Both the position numbers and the translations under genes were made by a program. Positions 24,240-34,600 of a DNA stretch of 64,000 bases are shown piece by piece; positions within the stretch are counted from its first letter, which is position 1; every line of letters starts with the position of its first letter. The notes beneath the pieces are model-generated. The model saw nothing but the letters and a program-made list of their open reading frames with translations, had not been told where the DNA came from and made no database searches. Location of the stretch: the NCBI RefSeq assembly GCF_014643835.1, contig NZ_BMKD01000004.1, forward strand, positions 1-64,000. The letters run 5' to 3'. The DNA comes from Mucilaginibacter rubeus (GTDB lineage Bacteria > Bacteroidota > Bacteroidia > Sphingobacteriales > Sphingobacteriaceae).

Positions 24240-26726
24240 TTATTTCCCCTTATCAGTTTGAGGGCCATTGTCACCTCCATTATTATCCTGATCATTGTTT
24301 CTATCTTTTTCCCGATCCTTCTTAAATTCAAGCTTGCCAAACTTATAGCTCAGGCTTATGCCGAACGACTGTACCGGCACCAGCCTCAGGTTGGTTGAAT
24401 AAAAGTTGCTGCCAAAGGTTGATGAGCTTTGACTCACATATTTGGCAAACGGATTGGTAGCTGTAAGCCCAATACTGGCTTTTTTGTTCATGAACATTTT
24501 GCGCATGGCGAAATTGTAAAACACAAATTTGGGATTGGTACCCTGGATGCCCTTTTGCGATGAATTGTAGTTACCAAAAAACTCGGCGCTCAAATCATGA
24601 CCAAAGCTATATTGCGCGTTGAGGTTAAGGCGGTACGCGAAGGCACTTACATTGGCGAAACCAGGGTTGGTGCTGCGCCTGTCGCTGAAAATCATATTGG
24701 TACGCAGGCTTAGCTTACTGGTTACCGGCACCGAAGCATAAATATTGATACCGATGCGCTCTTCCGAACCTATATTATAACGCTGGTTCAATGACACATC
24801 GGTATACATTGTACCATTCACGTCAAACGTGGAATAAAAGGTAGTGAACTGTTGAATATCATCAGTATTACGGCGATAGAAGGCCGCTATGTTGATATTG
24901 GCTCCCTTATCATATGATTTGTTATAACCCAACTCAAAGTTGTCGCCCTTTTCGGGTTTAAGATTTGGGTTACCGGTACTGATATTATGCGGGTCGCTGA
25001 TATTCAGGAAAGGGTTCAGGTCGCCGTAATCAGGGCGTTGAATGCGGCGGGTGTAGCTTAATTTAAGTGATTCGCCGCCGTTTCCAAACTTATGAGAGAA
25101 AACCAATGATGGCGCAAGGATATTATAAGAAGGGATATTTACACCCTGAAAATCGGCTGTAGTAGTGGTATACTCATCCCTTAAACCAGCTTTCACATCC
25201 AAAAACTTATCAAATACCGATGTTGAGGCCGACAGGTAATAGGCATACACTTTACGGTCGTAAGTAAAACCATAGGTTTGGCTTGGGTTGGGCACAAAGG
25301 TATTACCGCCAAAAAGCGTATCCGTTATAACGTTATTGTTGATATGGTTAAATACAAGCTTGCCGCCTGTTTCAAGTGTAAAGTTTTTGCTTACCGGCTG
25401 CGTATAGTCAACAGAGATATCGGTTTCCCTGTCCTTACCCGGATTGTTGTTGGAGATACCGGATGAGGTTATGCCCGAATCATAATCCTGCCGCTGAAAT
25501 GAACTGAACGAATTACGGCCAAAACTTGATGAATATAATACATCAAGCTCCTGTCCTTCTTTGGCGAAAGTTTTTTTGTAATTCAAACTTACATCGGTTG
25601 AGTAGCCACTGAATTTACTGCTTGAGTTACGGATACTCCTGATATCAGATATTGGGTTACCTGCTGCGTCAACCTCGCTTTGATCCTGGTTGGTAATTCC
25701 GTTGCCATGGTTACCAAAATGATTAAAGCCCACACCTGCGGTCAGCTGATCTTTAGGGGTAATATCCCACGAAAAATTGATCCCTGATTCGTAACCATTA
25801 CGTTTAAAGTTATTACTTCCCTGCTGGAACAAGGTAGTTTTATTATTGGCCGAATCAGTTGATACGCGGTTACGGGTATTAGGTGCATTAGTATTAATTT
25901 GGGCATTACCGCTAAAAAAAGCATTCACGCCAAAATTGCCTTTGCGGGCATTCAGGTTAAATGAGCCGTTTTCGCGGCGGGTACCTGCCGATAGGTTAAC
26001 GCTGCCGTTAATGCCCTGCACTTTGCTGTCTTTCAGGATAATGTTTACGATACCTCCCGTACCGGCCGCGTCATACTTAGCGCCCGGGCTGGTAATCACC
26101 TCAATACTTTTGATCTGGCTGGCCGGGATGCTGGCCAAAGCATCGGCAAGGCTGGCCCCAAAAATGCTTGATGGTTTACCATTGATCAAAAAACGGATAT
26201 TGGCATTGCCCTGAAGCTCCACATTACCATCAATATCAACCGTGATCTGCGGTACTTTTTTTAATACGTCAATAGCTACGCCGCCCTGTGCACTTAAATC
26301 GTTTTGAGGGTTGTAAACCATTTTGTCAATCCTGTTTTCTACGGTAGGTACTTTGGCAGTTATGGTTACGCCTTTTAGTTCATTAGCAACCGGCGCCAGT
26401 TTGATTTCGCCCAATGATACGGCTCCATCTTTAACCATTACATGTTCGATAGTTGCTTTCTGGTAACCTAAAAATTCGGCTGTTATTTTATACTCCCCGG
26501 CGGGGATGTTATTTATGCTAAAATTTCCTTTGGGATCGGTACTGATGCCATTGAAGGGTGAAGCAGCGCCTTGTTTAAATACAGATACGGTTGCATAGTC
26601 AACCGGTAGCTTTGTAGTGGCATCGGTAACTTTACCGGTGATTTTCCCCCTGGCTCCTGGGGCAGTTTGGGCGTGTAAGGTGGTTATAAAAATAAAAGAA
26701 AATAATATCAAAAAAACAGACTTCAT
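24240..26726 (-). CDS. Outer-membrane beta-barrel protein (TonB-receptor-like)
   Basis: An 828-residue exported protein. Signal peptide 1-19 (ending TLHAQ), then a carboxypeptidase-D-like regulatory domain (GKITGKVTDATTKLPVDYA), a plug-like domain with GNANIRFLINGKPSSIFG and ITSPGAKYDAAGTGGIVNI (about 120-240), and an Outer_membrane_beta-barrel_3 type barrel to residue 800. The last 30 residues are a polar Asp/Asn/Lys tail (EKDRNNDQDNNGGDNG) that would extend beyond the last strand. The ligand is unknown, and there is no SusD or other nutrient gene alongside. Confidence 0.87.
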   Translation of the reverse strand: MKSVFLILFSFIFITTLHAQTAPGARGKITGKVTDATTKLPVDYATVSVFKQGAASPFNGISTDPKGNFSINNIPAGEYKITAEFLGYQKATIEHVMVKDGAVSLGEIKLAPVANELKGVTITAKVPTVENRIDKMVYNPQNDLSAQGGVAIDVLKKVPQITVDIDGNVELQGNANIRFLINGKPSSIFGASLADALASIPASQIKSIEVITSPGAKYDAAGTGGIVNIILKDSKVQGINGSVNLSAGTRRENGSFNLNARKGNFGVNAFFSGNAQINTNAPNTRNRVSTDSANNKTTLFQQGSNNFKRNGYESGINFSWDITPKDQLTAGVGFNHFGNHGNGITNQDQSEVDAAGNPISDIRSIRNSSSKFSGYSTDVSLNYKKTFAKEGQELDVLYSSSFGRNSFSSFQRQDYDSGITSSGISNNNPGKDRETDISVDYTQPVSKNFTLETGGKLVFNHINNNVITDTLFGGNTFVPNPSQTYGFTYDRKVYAYYLSASTSVFDKFLDVKAGLRDEYTTTTADFQGVNIPSYNILAPSLVFSHKFGNGGESLKLSYTRRIQRPDYGDLNPFLNISDPHNISTGNPNLKPEKGDNFELGYNKSYDKGANINIAAFYRRNTDDIQQFTTFYSTFDVNGTMYTDVSLNQRYNIGSEERIGINIYASVPVTSKLSLRTNMIFSDRRSTNPGFANVSAFAYRLNLNAQYSFGHDLSAEFFGNYNSSQKGIQGTNPKFVFYNFAMRKMFMNKKASIGLTATNPFAKYVSQSSSTFGSNFYSTNLRLVPVQSFGISLSYKFGKLEFKKDREKDRNNDQDNNGGDNGPQTDKGK

Positions 26727-26873
26727 TATAAAATACGGGTGTTTGGAACCACAAATTTTATAAGAAAGATTGGATTAAATCTGAATTAAATGGTATTGAA
26801 GTGTATTTGTTACAATATGTTTTTGTTATGTATATATGCTTGTTACATTGTATATGAGCATGTTACAAAAAGA

Positions 26874-27287
26874 TTAGAAAATCAATACAATTGTGCCGCC
26901 GATGATAAGCAGCGCGCCTATAGCGTTTTTTAAAGTTAACGGTTCGCCCAGAAAAATAACAGAAAGCGCGATGGCCAAAGCAACGCTTAGTTTATCAACC
27001 GGGGCAACCTGGCTTACCTTGCCCAACTGCAGGGCGCGGAAATAACAGATCCACGAAAGGCCGGTTGCACAGCCAGACAAGATGAGGAAGGTCCAGTTGG
27101 TTTTAGTAAGACTGCCCATACCGCCATGGCTCCCTTTAAAAAGCGCTATGGCCCAGGCCAGGATCAGGATTATGACGGTACGGATGGCCGTAGCAAGATC
27201 TGTATCAACTCCTTTAATCCCTATTTTGGCAAAAATGGCTGTAAGCGCCGCAAACAGTGCCGAAAGTAATGCGTAGATCCACCACAT
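26874..27287 (-). CDS. EamA-family transporter, half-size
   Basis: A 137-residue membrane protein with about five hydrophobic segments, one EamA repeat. WWIYALLSALFAALTAIFAKI opens it, and APVDKLSVALAIALSVIFLGE with the final GALLIIGGTIVLIF shows the conserved DMT pattern of FLGEP followed by a last helix. Short EamA proteins work as dimers, usually for small metabolites; the substrate is not predictable. It is divergent from the two-component operon across a 147-bp region with two TCTGTACAAA repeats. Confidence 0.82.
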   Translation of the reverse strand: MWWIYALLSALFAALTAIFAKIGIKGVDTDLATAIRTVIILILAWAIALFKGSHGGMGSLTKTNWTFLILSGCATGLSWICYFRALQLGKVSQVAPVDKLSVALAIALSVIFLGEPLTLKNAIGALLIIGGTIVLIF

Positions 27288-27344
27288 AATGATCAGATTT
27301 TGTATTTAACTTGCAACAAGCTAAGTGCAAATTTGCTTAGGCAT

Positions 27345-27403
27345 TCTGTACAAAATCTGTGAGATAGCTGTTAGCTCTACTCAAAATCCAGAATCTGTAC
27401 AAA
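27345..27403. promoter_or_regulatory. Two TCTGTACAAA direct repeats, possible response-regulator sites
   Basis: The 10-mer TCTGTACAAA occurs at 27345-27354 and 27394-27403, 49 bp apart, in the region shared by a divergent transporter gene and the response-regulator operon. The second copy precedes TAACTTTA (27413-27420), a near-consensus -7 element. Paired sites fit OmpR-type autoregulation, but this is inference. Confidence 0.45.
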
Positions 27404-27434
27404 TTGGCATTTTAACTTTATCAAAAAAAACGTT

Positions 27435-28112
27435 TTGAAAATACTCATCATCGAAGACGAAGAAGGCCTGCGCGAAAGTATTGAAGAATATTTTGCCGAA
27501 GCCGGCAACATTTGCGAAACCGCGGCCAGCTATGCAGCAGCCCTGGCCAAGGTTGAACTGTACCGTTACGATTGTATCCTGCTGGATATCACCTTGCCCG
27601 GCGGTAATGGTATTGATATATTAAAAAAGCTTAAAGCCAATAATTACACCGATGGGGTGCTCATCATATCGGCCAAAAACTCGCTCGATGACCGCCTCCA
27701 GGGCCTTGACCTGGGTGCCGATGATTATCTGGTAAAACCCTTTCACCTGTCGGAATTGAAGGCAAGGGTATCTGCCATCATCAGGCGTAAAATGTTCAAT
27801 GGCAGCAACGTGCTTAACTTTAACGAGCTCAGTATCGACCTGATGGCTAAAACCGTAGCTGTAAACGGAACCCCTGTAAAGTTTACCCGTAAAGAGTTTG
27901 CTTTGCTTATCTATTTCATATCCAACAAAGGCAAAGTAATTTCAAAAAACGCCATTGCCGAACATTTATGGGGCGATGGCATCGACCTGGCCAATAATTT
28001 CGACTTTATTTATTCGCACATCAAAAACATCCGCAAAAAAATAATGGAAGCCGGCGGTAAGGATTATATTTATGCAGCCTATGGTATGGGTTACAAATTT
28101 GCCGATCAATAA
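27435..28112 (+). CDS. OmpR-family response regulator
   Basis: A 225-residue two-domain protein. The receiver has E7/D8 acidic pair, phospho-acceptor D51 (LLDITLPGG) and the conserved Lys in LVKPFH. The C-terminal winged helix (about 130-225) carries RKEFALLIYFI and the late MGYKF. Translation appears to begin at TTG 27435; no in-frame ATG exists at the right place, and KILIIEDEE must be at the N-terminus. It overlaps the kinase gene by one base (TAATG). First gene of an operon with an RND efflux system. Confidence 0.92.
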   Translation: MKILIIEDEEGLRESIEEYFAEAGNICETAASYAAALAKVELYRYDCILLDITLPGGNGIDILKKLKANNYTDGVLIISAKNSLDDRLQGLDLGADDYLVKPFHLSELKARVSAIIRRKMFNGSNVLNFNELSIDLMAKTVAVNGTPVKFTRKEFALLIYFISNKGKVISKNAIAEHLWGDGIDLANNFDFIYSHIKNIRKKIMEAGGKDYIYAAYGMGYKFADQ

Positions 28113-29359
28113 TGAAGCTTTCGGAAAGGTATAACCGGGTAAATTTAATTGCTACTATCGTTATCATGCTGATAACGGGCGTTATTTATTACCAGGCTAT
28201 CAGCCTCATCCTTACTAATCAAAAAGACAATTCACTTAAGGTTGAAGAGCAGGAAGTTTTTGATTATGTAAAGCTCAATCACCACCTGCCCCAGGTTTTT
28301 GCCTCGAAAGACCAGCAGATCACCTTTATTTCGGCCGAACCCAATTCTGTTAAACGCGAATTTTTTAACACTACTTATTACCGCGAAAAAGACGAGCCGG
28401 AATCTGGTCGCGGCCTGGTCAGTTCGGTAAAAGTTGGCGACAGGTATTATAAAATTCTGATAGTTGAATCGAAAGTAGAAACTGAAGACCTGATCCAGAT
28501 CATCTTCGGCATTACCATTGGCGTTATCTTATTACTGCTGCTGGTGCTGGTAATTACCAACCGCCTCATATTGAGCCGGCTTTGGCAGCCATTTTACAGT
28601 ATCCTGAGCGAGTTGAAACTATTCAACGTTACCGATAGCCGCGAAATGCCATCTCCCAATACTACTATCGACGAGTTTAACGAACTCCAGGCCGAAGTTA
28701 CCGCCATGGCCGAAAGGGTAAAAAAAGACTATAAAGACCTTAAAACCTTTACCGAAAACGCCTCGCACGAATTGCTTACCCCTATCGCTGTGATCAATTC
28801 AAAACTGGATACCCTGATCCAGACAGAAAACTTTAGCGAGCATCAAAGCAAGTTACTCAATGACCTTTACAGCGCGGTATCGCGCCTGAGCAGGCTTAAT
28901 CAATCGTTGTTATTACTGGTCAAGATTGAGAACAAACTACTGAACGATCGACAGCACCTGGATTTACAGGAACTTATAGATGATTTGCTGTATCAATTGG
29001 AAGATATTTTCAACGACAAAGAAATAACGGTTATTTCAACAATTGCCAAAAAGGAAATTGAAGCCAGCAATTACCTTATTGAGATCCTGTTGAATAACCT
29101 CATCATCAACGCGGTTCGGCATAACAGAAGCGGCGGCGAAATCACCATCAGCCTCACAGCCGAAAATTTAACAATCAAAAACACCGGCGAGCAAATAGCC
29201 TTGAATCCTGAAAATATCTTTACCCGCTTTCATAAAGCATCCACATCTGAAGGCAGCGGGCTGGGGCTCACTATCTCCAAACAGATCTGCGAAAGTTTGG
29301 GTTATCAACTGGTTTACAGTTATGAAGAGCCTTACCATATCTTCAAGGTTAACTTTTAA
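28112..29359 (+). CDS. Sensor histidine kinase
   Basis: A 415-residue inner-membrane kinase. Membrane helices at about 12-33 and 128-150 enclose a periplasmic sensor of about 95 residues. The H-box ENASHELLTPIAVI puts the phosphorylated His at H219, NNLIINAVRHN is the N-box, and EGSGLGLTISKQI the G2 box. It should control the paired regulator and, through it, the efflux genes downstream. The linker between helix 2 and the H-box is short and HAMP-like, but weakly conserved. Confidence 0.92.
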   Translation: MKLSERYNRVNLIATIVIMLITGVIYYQAISLILTNQKDNSLKVEEQEVFDYVKLNHHLPQVFASKDQQITFISAEPNSVKREFFNTTYYREKDEPESGRGLVSSVKVGDRYYKILIVESKVETEDLIQIIFGITIGVILLLLLVLVITNRLILSRLWQPFYSILSELKLFNVTDSREMPSPNTTIDEFNELQAEVTAMAERVKKDYKDLKTFTENASHELLTPIAVINSKLDTLIQTENFSEHQSKLLNDLYSAVSRLSRLNQSLLLLVKIENKLLNDRQHLDLQELIDDLLYQLEDIFNDKEITVISTIAKKEIEASNYLIEILLNNLIINAVRHNRSGGEITISLTAENLTIKNTGEQIALNPENIFTRFHKASTSEGSGLGLTISKQICESLGYQLVYSYEEPYHIFKVNF

Positions 29360-29436
29360 ATTTGTTACACTGTCCCTACCAATTTTTTCCAGAATTATCG
29401 TGTAGCTTAGCTATTATTTAAACAATACGCATTATT

Positions 29437-30684
29437 TTGACCATCCGGATAAAATGGGTTTTCGGCTTTTTATTTTGCCTGCTTAGTGCTGCTACACAGG
29501 CACAAACCTACAATCTTGAACATTATTTGGAGCTTGCCAAAAGCAACAGTCCGCTGTTAAAGGACCTGCAAAACCAGGTTGCTTCAGGTCAATTGGACAG
29601 CCTCCGGATCAGGGCAGGTTACAGGCCACAGGTTAGCGCTAACAGTGCAGGACTTTATGCCCCGGTGTCCGGCGGTTATGGTTATGCGCCTGCTATAACC
29701 AACGAACATACGCTCAACGCACTATTGGGTATTAATCAATCGCTGGATAGCAAAAAAAATATTGCCGCCCAGATCGACGCAGTTAAGCTGCAATCGCAAT
29801 CGGTGCTCAATACCGCTAAAATATCCGAGCAGGATCTGAAAAAAGCAGTCACCGCGCAATACATCGCCGCATTTGGCAGCCTGCAACAGGTAAAATTTAA
29901 CCAGGAAGTGGTCACCCTGCTTAACCGGGAGGAAGCGCTGCTTAAAAAGTTAACGCGCACCAATGTTTATCGCCAAAGCGATTACCTTACCTTTCTGGTT
30001 ACCCTTAAGCAGCAGGAACTAACGCTGTCGCAGGCAAGGCTGCAATATAAAAATGACTATACTACACTTAACTATTTAACCGGCATTGCCGATACCAGCT
30101 ATATTGAATTACAGGATCCCGGCATTCAGAAAACTATTCGGGCCGATATCAGCAACAGCATCTTTTTCAGCCAGTATAAAACGGACAGCCTTAAGCTGGT
30201 GAATAGCCGTGCATTGGTGGATTTCAGCTACAAACCTAAGATCAATCTGCTGGCCGATGGCGGCTATAACTCCGATTTTTTAAGCGGACCGGCATATAAA
30301 AATTTCGGCGCCAGTATTGGTTTTAGCTTTACGCTGCCATTGTATGACGGTGGTCAGCGCAAAATCCAGTACCGTAAGCTGTCGTTAGAAGAGGATACCC
30401 GGCGCAGCTACAAAGCATTTTTTGATACCCAATACCGCCAGCAGATTGCCCAGTTAAACCAGCAGATTGATGGTTCTGAAAAGCTGTTAGCCCAGATAGA
30501 TGAACAGATGAAATATACCGAAAGCCTGGTAAAAGTTGACACCCAACTGCTGCAAACAGGTGACGTACGTGTGGCCGATTTGGTATTGGCCATTAATAAT
30601 TATCTTGCTATAAAAAACCTTAAAACGCAAACCAATATTAATAAGCTGCAGCTCATTAATCAGCTCAATTACTGGAATAAATAA
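29437..30684 (+). CDS. TolC-family outer-membrane efflux protein
   Basis: A 415-residue exported protein with signal peptide (TIRIKWVFGFLFCLLSAATQ...) and the long helical repeats of TolC proteins, e.g. LEHYLELAKSNSPLLKD and the C-terminal repeat with DVRVADLVLAINNYLAIKN. Translation seems to start at TTG 29437, because the nearest in-frame upstream codons reach a stop within seven codons without an ATG. It forms the outer-membrane exit duct for the pump encoded by the two genes that follow one base later. Confidence 0.88.
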   Translation: MTIRIKWVFGFLFCLLSAATQAQTYNLEHYLELAKSNSPLLKDLQNQVASGQLDSLRIRAGYRPQVSANSAGLYAPVSGGYGYAPAITNEHTLNALLGINQSLDSKKNIAAQIDAVKLQSQSVLNTAKISEQDLKKAVTAQYIAAFGSLQQVKFNQEVVTLLNREEALLKKLTRTNVYRQSDYLTFLVTLKQQELTLSQARLQYKNDYTTLNYLTGIADTSYIELQDPGIQKTIRADISNSIFFSQYKTDSLKLVNSRALVDFSYKPKINLLADGGYNSDFLSGPAYKNFGASIGFSFTLPLYDGGQRKIQYRKLSLEEDTRRSYKAFFDTQYRQQIAQLNQQIDGSEKLLAQIDEQMKYTESLVKVDTQLLQTGDVRVADLVLAINNYLAIKNLKTQTNINKLQLINQLNYWNK

Positions 30685-30685
30685 T

Positions 30686-31615
30686 ATGAAATTTAAACAT
30701 ATATACCTATTTGCAGGCCTTTTAATCTTGCTGTATAGCTGCAAAGGCAATACCCAACCTGCGGATGATGCCGGCGACGGAGGTTCGGCCGCTCAAACAC
30801 CTGTAACCGTAACTACAGTTGCCGATAGCGCCATGATGGACTATATTGACCTCAGCGCTACCTCCGTTTTTCAGCAAAAAAACATTGTGAAAGCCAATGC
30901 TAACGGTTACATCCAAAAGGTGAACATCCTGCCGGGGCATTATGTAAATAAAGGCGAGTTTTTATTCAGCATAAAAACTAAAGAAGCACAGAGTATTGGT
31001 AACAGCATCAATGTGCTGGATACTACGTTTAAGTTTTCGGGCGTAAATAAAATAAAAGCTGCCGGTAATGGCTACGTTACCCAACTCAATCACCAGCAGG
31101 GCGATTATGTGCAGGATGGTGAGCAGCTTGCCGTGATCAGCGACCGCTCAAGCTTTGTATTTGTGATGCAATTGCCTTATGAACTGCGTAGCTATGTAAA
31201 AAACAATCAGGACGTACAACTTGTACTGCCCGGCGGCGAAAAATTGACGGCACAAGTAAGCTCATCAATGCCTGCTGTTGATTCACTATCGCAAACCCAG
31301 GGCATTGTGCTTAAGGTAAACAGCGCCAATCCCATCCCTGAAAATTTGGTAGCTAAAGCGCGGATCATTAAGTCGATACGCCCGCATACGCTATCACTTC
31401 CAAAATCGGCCATACTAAGCAATGAAACACAAACGGAGTTTTGGGTAATGAAGCTGATCAATCCTACTACCGCGGTAAAAACCGCCATAACCAAAGGCAT
31501 TGAAGCCGGCGGCAGGGTGGAAATTTTAACCCCCAAATTTTCGGCGAATGATAAAATAGTGGTTACAGGTAATTACGGACTGGCAGATACGGCTAAAGTG
31601 AAAATTGTAGAGTGA
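30686..31615 (+). CDS. RND efflux periplasmic adaptor lipoprotein
   Basis: A 309-residue membrane-fusion protein. Signal peptide with lipobox LLYSC puts the lipid anchor at about C19. A biotinyl-lipoyl-like half (ANGYIQKVNILPGHYVNKGE ... AAGNGYVTQLNHQQGDYV) lacks a long helical hairpin between the halves, so the adaptor is short. It bridges TolC and the RND pump. Starts one base after the tolC-like stop and overlaps the pump gene by one base, so expression should be tightly coupled. Confidence 0.88.
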   Translation: MKFKHIYLFAGLLILLYSCKGNTQPADDAGDGGSAAQTPVTVTTVADSAMMDYIDLSATSVFQQKNIVKANANGYIQKVNILPGHYVNKGEFLFSIKTKEAQSIGNSINVLDTTFKFSGVNKIKAAGNGYVTQLNHQQGDYVQDGEQLAVISDRSSFVFVMQLPYELRSYVKNNQDVQLVLPGGEKLTAQVSSSMPAVDSLSQTQGIVLKVNSANPIPENLVAKARIIKSIRPHTLSLPKSAILSNETQTEFWVMKLINPTTAVKTAITKGIEAGGRVEILTPKFSANDKIVVTGNYGLADTAKVKIVE

Positions 31616-34600
31616 TGAAGGAAAACCAGCGCAAAAATTACTTCATAACCCATCGCAAGCCTTTAGGCCTGGTGCTGGCCCTGATTATTATGGGCGGTTT
31701 GTTTGCTTATTCAAAACTGCAAACTTCGCTTTTTCCTGAAATCACTTTCCCCAAGATCAAGATCATTGCCGACGAGGGCCTGCAGCCGGTAAATAAAATG
31801 ATGGTTACGGTTACCAAACCGCTGGAAAATGCCATTAAGCAGGTGCCCGACCTGCAACTGGTACGCAGTACTACGAGCAGGGGAAGCTGCGAAATTTCGG
31901 CCCTGCTCAACTGGAATGCCGATATCGACCTGAGCCAGCAGCGTATCCAGTCGAGCATCGACCAGATCAAGAACGACCTTCCTGCCGATGTAAATATCAG
32001 CGTAGCCAAAATGAACCCTTCCATTTTACCGGTAAGCGGTTACACTTTGGAGAGCCATAACCTGTCCCCTATTGAATTAAGGCAGTTAGCTACATACACA
32101 GTAAAACCATTCCTTTCGCAGGTCGACGGGGTATCGGAGATCAGGGTGATCGGCGGTAAACTCAAGGAATACTGGCTCACACTCGATCAGCAAAAAATGA
32201 CCTCATTAGGCCTTACGCCTGATATTATCAGCAATACGCTTGCTACTACTAATTTCGTAAAATCAGAGGGTTACCTGTCTGATTATAAGCGCATGTACCT
32301 CACTGTTACTGATGCTACCATCAATGCCAAAGATCAACTGGAAGACCTGGTGATCAGCAACAACCGTAAAAGGATAGTACGGCTCAAGGATTTTGCAAGC
32401 ATCCAGGTTAACGAAGGGATTGAGTATACCCGCATCAACGCCAACGGGCATGATGGGGTACTGATAGCCGTAGTGAAGCAACCCAATGCCAACCTCATTT
32501 CGGTTAGTAACGATATGGCCGATAAGATTGACGCGCTGAAAAAACTACTCCCGCGGGGTGTAAGTATACGGCCATATTATGTTCAGGCCGATTTTGTGAA
32601 CGACTCGGTTAGGAGCGTGAGTGACAGCCTTTGGGTAGGTTTACTCCTGGCTATTATTGTGGCCGTGATCTTTTTACGATCATTCAAGGCAAGCATCACC
32701 ATATTGATTACCATCCCGGTTACACTCGGGCTTACCCTGCTTATACTATACTGGCTTGGCTATACTTTTAATATCATGACGCTGGGTGCTATCGCAGCAT
32801 CCATAGGATTAATTATTGACGATGCAATTGTAGTGGTTGAACAGATCCACAGGGTACACGAAGAACACCCGGACGAGTTGAGCAGCCATTTGGTACGCAA
32901 GGCTATTGATTACCTTTTCCCGGCCATGGTGGGCTCATCTATCAGTACTATCGTAATTTTTATTCCTTTTGTTTTGATGACGGGTGTGGCCGGGGCCTAC
33001 TTCAAGGTGCTTACCGAAACCATGATCATAACCTTGCTGAGCTCATTCTTTGTAACCTGGATCGGTTTGCCTGTAATTTACCTGCTCGTAACGCGTAAGC
33101 CTAAATTAAATACAGCAAAAGCCAAGACAGAAGAAATACATACAGTTAAACAACAAAAGTGGGTTAGTTTCTGTATCCTGCGCCCCTATGTAAGCCTTAT
33201 TATTGTTGCCGCGTTGGCAGCAGTGATAGTGATAGTACCGCCTTTGCTGGAAACAGGATTTCTGCCTGATATGGACGAAGGCGCCATCGTGCTCGACTAT
33301 AAATCGCCTCCGGGAACATCACTGGAAGAAACCGACCGGATGTTGCGCCAGATAGAAAAACAGATCATAAAACATCCGGATGTAACTGCCTATTCGCGCC
33401 GCACAGGTACACAAATGGGCTTTTTTATTACAGAGCCTAATAGCGGTGATTACCTCATCCAACTAAAAAAAGATCGCACCAAAGGCACCGAAGAGGTGAT
33501 CAGCGATTTGCGCAAAATGGTTGAAGAAACCCAACCCGCGCTGCAGGTTGAGTTTGGCCAGGTAATATCCGACATGCTTGGCGACCTCACCACATCAGCC
33601 GAGCCTATCGAGATCAAAGTATTTGGTGATAATCAACAAACATTGCAAAACCTGTCAAGGCAGATAGCCGGGCTGGTTGAAAAAGTAAAAGGCACTGCCG
33701 ATGTGCTGCCGGGTATTGTTATCGCCGGTCCTTCGGTAAGCATTCAACCCCATTACAGCAAAATCGCACAGTATGGAATTACCGCAGCCGATCTGCAAAT
33801 GCAGGTCCAAACCGCGCTTGAAGGTAATGTGATAGGCAGTTTGCTGGAAAAAGAACAACTTTCACCCATCCGCATGGTTTACCCGGGTAACCGCTCGCTT
33901 AACGTGAATGACATCCATAACCTGCATATATTTTTACCCAACGGCAAACTCATCCCTATAACTGAACTCGCCTCGGTAGAGTTAAAGCCCGGCGATGCCG
34001 AGATCAACCGCGAAAACCTGCAAAGCATGAACGTAGTAAGTGCCCGGCTGGAAGGCAGCGACCTCGGTACCGTAATAACGGCCATTCAAAAAACCATCCA
34101 CGATAACGTAAACCTGCCAACAGGCTACCATGTGGAGTACGGAGGGGCCTACGCCCAGCAGCAGCAGTCATTTAAAGAATTGCTTATTATCCTGATAACT
34201 GCCTGTTTACTGGTTTTTGGTGTGATATTATTCCTGTTCAGGCAGTTCAGGATAGCGCTGCTTATTTTGGTAATTGGCATTTTAGGCATCGCCGGCAGCT
34301 TCCTGGCCTTATTTATTACCGGTACGCCGCTCAATGTGGGCAGCTATACAGGGTTGATCATGATTGTGGGCATTATTGGCGAAAATGCCATTTTCACCTT
34401 CCTGCAGTTTAAGGAAAGCGCTATCGAAAATGAAAATAAAAACATTGACGCCGCTATAACCTTTGCCATCAGTACCCGTTTAAGACCAAAACTAATGACC
34501 GCCTTGGGGGCCATTATAGCCCTGTTGCCGCTTGCTTTAGGCATAGGTGCCGGCGCTCAATTGCATCAGCCATTAGCAATTGCAGTTATCGGCGGTTTTT

